Positions 20,341 to 24,233 of a stretch of DNA of 24,233 bases are shown one piece after another; position 1 is the stretch's first letter; each line of letters starts with the position of its first letter. The stretch is from Clostridia bacterium (GTDB lineage Bacteria > Bacillota > Clostridia > Christensenellales > UBA1242). A program made the translations under genes and the position numbers. The DNA is taken from positions 1-24,233 of the forward strand of contig JALOBO010000018.1 in NCBI GenBank assembly GCA_023228225.1, in the 5' to 3' direction. The notes under the pieces were generated by a model that worked only from the letters and a program-made list of their open reading frames with translations, made no database searches and was not told where the DNA came from.

Positions 20341-20375
20341 AAAAACCTTGTCAACTTTAGATTGACAAGGTTTTT
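20341..20375 (-). terminator. Terminator of lipoprotein gene
   Basis: A 14-bp perfect stem AAAAACCTTGTCAA/TTGACAAGGTTTTT (20341-20354 with 20362-20375), loop of 7 nt, with T-rich sequence beyond on the minus strand. It sits 15 bp after the lipoprotein stop. Confidence 0.85.
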
Positions 20376-20390
20376 CGTAAGATTTTTATC

Positions 20391-20567
20391 TTATTTCACT
20401 GCTGTTGTATCAACAACTGTTGTATCAACATTTGCAGAATCAACGGTTACAACTGTTGCAGTATCAACTGATGTGCTATCAGAATTTACAGTACTTTGTG
20501 AACCAGATGTACAACTTAAAAATGCAAGAACAATTGCAGTGCTGATGATTAAAAGAATTCTTTTCAT
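20391..20567 (-). CDS. Small lipoprotein, 58 aa
   Basis: The signal sequence MKRILLIISTAIVLAFLSC contains a lipobox (AFLSC, Cys19), so the mature part would be lipidated and anchored in the envelope. The remaining 39 residues are almost all Ser, Thr, Val, Asp and Ala with a repeating VDT/VDS pattern (SVDTATVVTVDSANVDTTVV). There is no folded domain. The gene has a TATATATAA box upstream and a hairpin terminator just after it, so it is a separate unit. Surface lipoproteins of phages often block receptor use or superinfection; that role is inferred. Confidence 0.82.
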   Translation of the reverse strand: MKRILLIISTAIVLAFLSCTSGSQSTVNSDSTSVDTATVVTVDSANVDTTVVDTTAVK

Positions 20568-20607
20568 AATAAATGATTTAAAATTTTAATTAATTGATTG
20601 TTTGAGT

Positions 20608-20617
20608 ATTATATATA
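20608..20617 (-). promoter_or_regulatory. Late-type promoter motif for lipoprotein gene
   Basis: The minus strand reads GTGTATATATAATACTC, 40 bp before the ATG at 20567. Confidence 0.42.
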
Positions 20618-20660
20618 CACGAAGTTTTTTTAGTTTCATATTTTTGCAAATACTTTGCAA

Positions 20661-20849
20661 TTATTTTGAACCTAACAACGCACTGCAAAACGCTGCAGTT
20701 TTAGGATCTTTATCGAAATTTTTTGTAAAATGATCGTAAGCAAATTTTATTTTTGCAGCAGGCAACTTTGAATCCTCATTAATATGTTTTGCATATTGTG
20801 TTCCTATGAACATTTCATTTAACATTTCGACTTTTGTTTTTGCTTTCAT
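20661..20849 (-). CDS. Unknown early protein, 62 aa
   Basis: I do not recognise it. The short helical protein begins MKAKTKVEMLNEMFIGTQYAK and ends KDPKTAAFCSALLGSK. A host-type promoter lies 30 bp upstream. The small size and early promoter fit a host-takeover peptide, but nothing in the sequence shows its target. Confidence 0.7.
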   Translation of the reverse strand: MKAKTKVEMLNEMFIGTQYAKHINEDSKLPAAKIKFAYDHFTKNFDKDPKTAAFCSALLGSK

Positions 20850-20879
20850 AATTTCAATTTTTTAGTAATTGTTTAAAAT

Positions 20880-20911
20880 CAAATATACAACATATATGAT
20901 GTAATAGCAAT
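20880..20911 (-). promoter_or_regulatory. Host-type promoter for 62-aa gene
   Basis: ATTG (20911-20908), 20 nt, TATATTTG (20887-20880). The spacer differs from other copies at a few bases (GATGTAAT for GAAGCAAT on the plus strand). Confidence 0.8.
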
Positions 20912-20935
20912 AGTTTTATCATTTATTTTAAACTA

Positions 20936-20967
20936 AAAAACCTTGCCAATTTCTTGACAAGGTTTTT
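20936..20967 (-). terminator. Terminator of 387-aa membrane protein gene
   Basis: A 10-bp stem AAAAACCTTG/CAAGGTTTTT (20936-20945 with 20958-20967), 12-nt loop, 16 bp after the stop. Its loop side shares sequence with the 20341 terminator. Confidence 0.85.
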
Positions 20968-20982
20968 ATTTTTTATTTTGAA

Positions 20983-22146
20983 TTATTTATCATCATCACC
21001 CCATGATACACCTGGACACATATCAGTATATGAACTCCCAAAGTATTCACCAAAGATTCCTGTGAATTTGATTAATGCAACACCTAATCCTTTAACAATT
21101 CCCCATACCAAAGATAGACAAATTATTTTCCAAATTAAAGTTACAAAGATAAAGTATATAACAGGAAACAATACATAATCCCATATTGCAATAACCCCAT
21201 GACCGAACCATAAGAATGGCTTTGCATATAATGGTACGTTTCCTTTTTTCTCCCATTGATTAACCGCTTTAATAATCAGTGCACGTATTGAATATAAAAG
21301 TAAACCCACAGGTAAGCCGCCAGCAATTCCATAACCCAATATTTTACCAACAGTAATCAATACAGCAAGTACAGCAGCGCCATTCCACACAGAAACAAGT
21401 GAAAGAACACCCCATGTCAATAATTGACCTAGATATGATAATCCAATAGCAACAGCAATAGTAACAACTAATCCAACAAATTGTTTTGTCAGTTTCACTA
21501 CTTGATTGAAATTTTTAACTTCAAATGTAAATGTATCTTTCAAAGATTTGCCTATCGGTTTAAATATATCACCAACCGCATTTAATTTTGTTTGAATTTT
21601 TTCTCTACGTTCATCACGTTTACGTTCGCGTTCTTGTTTAGCAGCACGTATTAAATTGTATGCAGAATTTTTTTGTTTCTTCAATTCTTCACGTTCAATT
21701 TTAATTTTTTCAAACATTGCAGCTAATTTTTCACGATACTCAGGATCATCACGTTTGAGATCATTCGCTTCAGCCCATTCGCCTAACATATAAGAATCGG
21801 AATAATTTTCTTTTGCAAACTTAGGACGTTTAATAACTTCATCTTCATACCAGTTTCCGTAGTACAAATCGAATGCTTCAGCCAATGATAATGTTTTAAT
21901 CCATCGAGACACTGCGGCTTCTTTAGATTTTCGCCAAGCAGTTTTAGTGCCGCGAATTAACATGCCAATTAATTTGAATGGCAATACTGGCACCACAAGA
22001 ATCATGGATGCGATTGTTACCCAAAAATACGGGCAAAGATTTTTCAAAGATCTTGGGTCAGGCAACGAATTCCCAAATACAAATTTAATCAACTTGTAAT
22101 GCCATTGTTTTTCATTTAAAGAAATGAGTTTTACTTTTTCTTCCAT
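20983..22146 (-). CDS. Large multi-pass membrane protein, 387 aa
   Basis: The function is unknown. An N-terminal hydrophobic segment (about 43-66, FWVTIASMILVVPVLPFKLIG) is followed by a charged, coiled-coil-like cytoplasmic part (about 85-205, with EKIKIEREELKKQK and AAKQERERKRDERREKIQ). At least four hydrophobic helices lie in residues 220-365, rich in Gly and aromatic residues. It ends with an acidic tail (CPGVSWGDDDK). It is transcribed alone from a TATATAATATA box and closed by a terminator. Large size with a coiled coil suggests an envelope structure or exclusion protein; no known family was recognised. Confidence 0.8.
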   Translation of the reverse strand: MEEKVKLISLNEKQWHYKLIKFVFGNSLPDPRSLKNLCPYFWVTIASMILVVPVLPFKLIGMLIRGTKTAWRKSKEAAVSRWIKTLSLAEAFDLYYGNWYEDEVIKRPKFAKENYSDSYMLGEWAEANDLKRDDPEYREKLAAMFEKIKIEREELKKQKNSAYNLIRAAKQERERKRDERREKIQTKLNAVGDIFKPIGKSLKDTFTFEVKNFNQVVKLTKQFVGLVVTIAVAIGLSYLGQLLTWGVLSLVSVWNGAAVLAVLITVGKILGYGIAGGLPVGLLLYSIRALIIKAVNQWEKKGNVPLYAKPFLWFGHGVIAIWDYVLFPVIYFIFVTLIWKIICLSLVWGIVKGLGVALIKFTGIFGEYFGSSYTDMCPGVSWGDDDK

Positions 22147-22183
22147 AAGGACTTTAAGATTTAATTAAGTTAAATAATATTTG

Positions 22184-22194
22184 TATATTATATA
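22184..22194 (-). promoter_or_regulatory. Late-type promoter motif for 387-aa gene
   Basis: The minus strand reads CTTGTATATAATATACAAAT, 37 bp before the ATG; it is also a near-perfect palindrome. Confidence 0.42.
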
Positions 22195-22215
22195 CAAGTA
22201 TGGTCAATAGTTTTA

Positions 22216-22244
22216 AAAATCAGGAATTTATTTTTCCTGATTTT
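22216..22244 (-). terminator. Terminator of radical SAM operon
   Basis: An 11-bp stem AAAATCAGGAA/TTCCTGATTTT (22216-22226 with 22234-22244) with a 7-nt loop. The last codons and the stop of the 44-aa gene lie inside it. Confidence 0.78.
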
Positions 22245-22362
22245 CGATAATAATACTTAATTGACCGCAAGCAGCACCATTTTTAATTTCTGCTTGTGTA
22301 GCAACAGCGATTGCAAAGTCAAACCCTGCGTTTTCCAATTGTTTTTTGATGTTTTCGTTCAT
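22228..22362 (-). CDS. Small peptide gene, 44 aa, after radical SAM enzyme
   Basis: ATG at 22362 opens a 44-codon frame beginning MNENIKKQLENAGFDFAIAV and ending GAACGQLSIIIENQEK. A helical leader-like N-terminal half precedes a short Gly/Ala/Cys segment with one Cys. It is the last gene of the radical SAM operon (29 bp after the enzyme) and its stop is in the terminator stem, which supports a real, deliberate gene. It could be a substrate peptide, but this is an inference from position and composition. No family is recognised. Confidence 0.6.
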   Translation of the reverse strand: MNENIKKQLENAGFDFAIAVATQAEIKNGAACGQLSIIIENQEK

Positions 22363-22391
22363 GATTTCTAATTTTTATTTGTGAATATTAA

Positions 22392-23279
22392 TTAATAGAT
22401 TACTTTTCCGTTAAATCCTTCTCTAAGATTTGCGCCATCAAAGACAAGTAGATTTGTTGAACAACTAGGTTTTATTGCACACCTAGAATATGTTTGTACT
22501 GCATCATAGTTTGTGTTTTTTGGAATGTACATATAATTGTTGCATTTGCAAATATCTTTATAATGCCATTCTTTTATATTATGCAAGTTATTGTTTGTTT
22601 CGATTATTGTGCTAAAATCAACATAATGCGATTTTGCATATTCATTCGCTTTCATTAAAGAAACAAATCCTGTATCATGAATTCCCATAGATGCCGCAGC
22701 TTCAAGGTATTCTTGTATTTTTTCATTTGAATCAATATGACCTTTGATTATGTTACAACTTAAATGCAACTTAAATTTGTCAGTTGTATTTTTTTGTATT
22801 CTTGTAATATCTTTATCTGTTGGTGCATTGAATCCCAATATCGTATTATTAATATCATTATCAAAATGATGTCGGCTTAACGATATGCTATTTAGATATT
22901 TATCAAGTCCTAACGAATACAATTCATTTAAATTTAACCCATTAGTATTCAGCACACGAAATGCCGAAGGTACTTTTTTTCTAGCAACATTAACAGCAGC
23001 AATAAGATTTCCAAGTTTCAATGTAGGTTCACCACCTGTAAATGAAATTTTGCGAATTTCGATTTTTTTTGAAACTTCGGTTATTGCATCTGTGAAAGCG
23101 CTCAAATCAAAATATGTTGCAACATCTTTAAATTCGCAGAACGGACAATTTGCATTGCATCCTCTAAATTGAACATACATGTTTACGTATGGACGTTCAA
23201 CAGGACATTTAGCATATCCTTTTTGTTCGCAATAATAATCCTTTAGTTGGATTGTTTTATCAAAAAGTTTAAATTCCAT
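22392..23279 (-). CDS. Radical SAM enzyme with extra C-terminal cysteines, 295 aa
   Basis: The canonical cluster motif is GCNANCPFCEF (Cys41, Cys45, Cys48), followed by ISFTGGEPTL (78-87, SAM-binding GGEP), VLNTNGLNL and SISLSRHHFD. An N-terminal extension has Cys17 and Cys25 (CEQKGYAKC). The C-terminal part has Cys244, Cys246, Cys267 and Cys273, a pattern suited to an auxiliary iron-sulfur cluster as in SPASM/twitch enzymes that act on peptides, followed by LLVFDGANLREGFNGK. MoaA-like and QueE-like folds share the core. It starts 6 bp after the Ser/Cys-tailed 110-aa gene and precedes the 44-aa gene, which points to a small protein substrate. Substrate unknown. Confidence 0.85.
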   Translation of the reverse strand: MEFKLFDKTIQLKDYYCEQKGYAKCPVERPYVNMYVQFRGCNANCPFCEFKDVATYFDLSAFTDAITEVSKKIEIRKISFTGGEPTLKLGNLIAAVNVARKKVPSAFRVLNTNGLNLNELYSLGLDKYLNSISLSRHHFDNDINNTILGFNAPTDKDITRIQKNTTDKFKLHLSCNIIKGHIDSNEKIQEYLEAAASMGIHDTGFVSLMKANEYAKSHYVDFSTIIETNNNLHNIKEWHYKDICKCNNYMYIPKNTNYDAVQTYSRCAIKPSCSTNLLVFDGANLREGFNGKVIY

Positions 23280-23285
23280 AGCGAT

Positions 23286-23618
23286 TTAACATCTGCTTAT
23301 ACTTGAACTGCTACTACGACCACAAGGATCTACCAATACACGACGTTCAACACGGACTGGTTCTAATCTTGTTTTTAAGCTAGAAATTTCTTTTTCTAAT
23401 TTATCAATTTCGCCCTTGAATCCTTGAATCAGCTGTTTCTTTGCATCAATAGCGGCTTCAATTTCTTTATCTCTTAAGAATGCATCTAATGCTTCAATCG
23501 AAATTTGTCCGGAATTAACAAAAAGACTAGTTGCGTGATTTCTGAATTTGCTAAAATCGTTATTTTTTTCTAACCAGAATTTTAAGTATTCTGTTAAGAA
23601 AGTTTTTTCGTTTGCCAT
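23286..23618 (-). CDS. Coiled-coil protein with Cys/Ser tail, possible radical SAM substrate, 110 aa
   Basis: An N-terminal helical region (FLTEYLKFWLEKNNDFSKF, ISIEALDAFLRDKE) and a coiled coil (about 55-85, KGEIDKLEKEISSLKTRL) end abruptly in a flexible tail: VLVDPCGRSSSSSISRC, with Cys99 and the final residue Cys110 flanking a Ser run. A folded leader plus a short unusual core is the layout of a ribosomally made, modified peptide, and the gene lies 6 bp from a radical SAM gene on each side. It may instead be a phage structural or adaptor protein that is modified at the tail. Both ideas are inferences; the tail and spacing are seen. Confidence 0.72.
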   Translation of the reverse strand: MANEKTFLTEYLKFWLEKNNDFSKFRNHATSLFVNSGQISIEALDAFLRDKEIEAAIDAKKQLIQGFKGEIDKLEKEISSLKTRLEPVRVERRVLVDPCGRSSSSSISRC

Positions 23619-23624
23619 TTGCTT

Positions 23625-24233
23625 TTATTTTAAATTTATACCTTCGATAACGCCAAGTCCTAAATCATTTGATTCTGATGTTTCATTCGGATTAATTGGA
23701 CTTAATTTTATGAAAAACTTTTCAGTGTTAAAATGTTTTACTAATTCTGCAATATCAAAATCAGATTCATCAACCAATGTAAGATTTAACGTAGTTTTTA
23801 AATTGCTTTCAGTTCGAATTTTACCAAGTTCCGCAATTGTTAATTTATTTTTAAATGGAATCAACCAATTACGTTTTTCCTCAACAAAACTGTGTATACT
23901 TATTTGTAATGTAATATTACCTTTTATCCAAGAATAATCGGCATCTTTAATTCCGATTGTTGATACATAATGATGAACGTTCGGATATAATTCAGTTATT
24001 TTTGCAATTGCTTCTTTTACATTTTTTATGTTTAAAAAAGGTTCGCCCATTCGTGTCCAATTGATTTTAAACTCAAATGAATCTTTCGGGTTAATACCAG
24101 GGTTTGACTCAATAATGAACTTTACTTGATTTATCATTTCATCGGCAGTCAGATTTCTGTATTTTTTCAATTTGCCTGTTGCACAAAACTTACAACGAAC
24201 AGGACATCCTGACATTGTCGATACACCTATCAT
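23625..24233 (-). CDS. RlmN/Cfr-like radical SAM protein, 5' end outside window
   Basis: The visible part has the RlmN pattern: VSTMSGCPVRCKFCATG (Cys at 10, 14 and 17 of the visible frame), RNLTADEMINQV, TRMGEPFLNIKNV, LQISIHS and KLSPINPNE. RlmN normally has about 100 more residues upstream, so the ATG at the very edge (24233) is probably internal. RlmN methylates C2 of adenosine in 23S rRNA and tRNA using a Cys near its C-terminus. This gene stops soon after NPNETSESN, and the region with that catalytic Cys is missing, so ordinary methyl transfer is doubtful. It may have another role with the neighbouring small protein and second radical SAM enzyme. Confidence 0.82.
   Translation of the reverse strand: MIGVSTMSGCPVRCKFCATGKLKKYRNLTADEMINQVKFIIESNPGINPKDSFEFKINWTRMGEPFLNIKNVKEAIAKITELYPNVHHYVSTIGIKDADYSWIKGNITLQISIHSFVEEKRNWLIPFKNKLTIAELGKIRTESNLKTTLNLTLVDESDFDIAELVKHFNTEKFFIKLSPINPNETSESNDLGLGVIEGINLK

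Noticed and set aside
9665..20911. The seven repeated 40-bp blocks as CRISPR repeats or transposon ends
   Set aside because: They are dispersed, all in one orientation, always just before genes, and carry a -33/-7 pattern; there are no spacers or transposase.
22392..23279. Naming the radical SAM enzyme QueE
   Set aside because: QueE is shorter (about 210-240 aa), lacks the extra C-terminal cysteines, and no other 7-deazaguanine genes are seen in this window.

Overview
The window is a 24.2 kb, AT-rich stretch of a T4-like tailed phage that infects a member of the Bacteroidetes. Every gene I can support lies on the minus strand, so transcription runs from high to low coordinates. The phage assignment rests on a T4 gp23-type major capsid protein (1-1646, running off the left edge) directly downstream of a T4 gp21-type prohead protease fused to a coiled-coil scaffold (1678-3729), plus four homing-endonuclease-like genes. 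The host assignment rests on three independent signs: promoters with the Bacteroidetes -33/-7 pattern (TTG, 20 nt, TATATTTG), a tmRNA whose 5' end matches the Bacteroidetes form, and a small secreted protein that is little more than a type IX secretion sorting domain.

Layout from left to right. 1-5409: head module (capsid protein, protease/scaffold, small membrane and unknown proteins, and one candidate internal head protein). 5460-7070: RNA region with a candidate pseudoknot RNA, a zinc-finger homing endonuclease, and a phage tmRNA interrupted in its T-loop by a compact ORF-less group I intron. 7070-9633: small proteins, one with a second capsid-targeting-like N-terminus, then nicotinate phosphoribosyltransferase (pncB). 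9715-15366: metabolic genes (nicotinamidase pncA, a Nudix hydrolase, an HD-family alarmone-hydrolase-like protein) interspersed with three GIY-YIG homing endonucleases. 15410-19873: mostly unrecognised genes, including a tight five-gene operon that encodes two membrane proteins and the sorting-domain protein. 19945-22146: small early genes, a lipoprotein and a large membrane protein. 22228-24233: two radical SAM enzymes around a small coiled-coil protein with a Ser/Cys tail, then a 44-residue peptide gene.

Two promoter classes organise the region. Seven nearly identical copies of a host-type promoter sit 25-31 bp upstream of small or metabolic genes (one is 72 bp away), presumably for early expression. 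A different AT-rich motif around TATATAA precedes head genes, endonucleases and the tmRNA, and resembles a T4-type late promoter. The pncA/pncB pair would turn nicotinamide into nicotinate mononucleotide. With the Nudix and HD enzymes it suggests a programme that controls host nucleotide and cofactor pools, perhaps against NAD-depleting or alarmone-based defence. A shared hydrophobic-x-Glu|Ala/Ser motif links the protease to its probable substrates: the capsid protein, the scaffold and two small head proteins.
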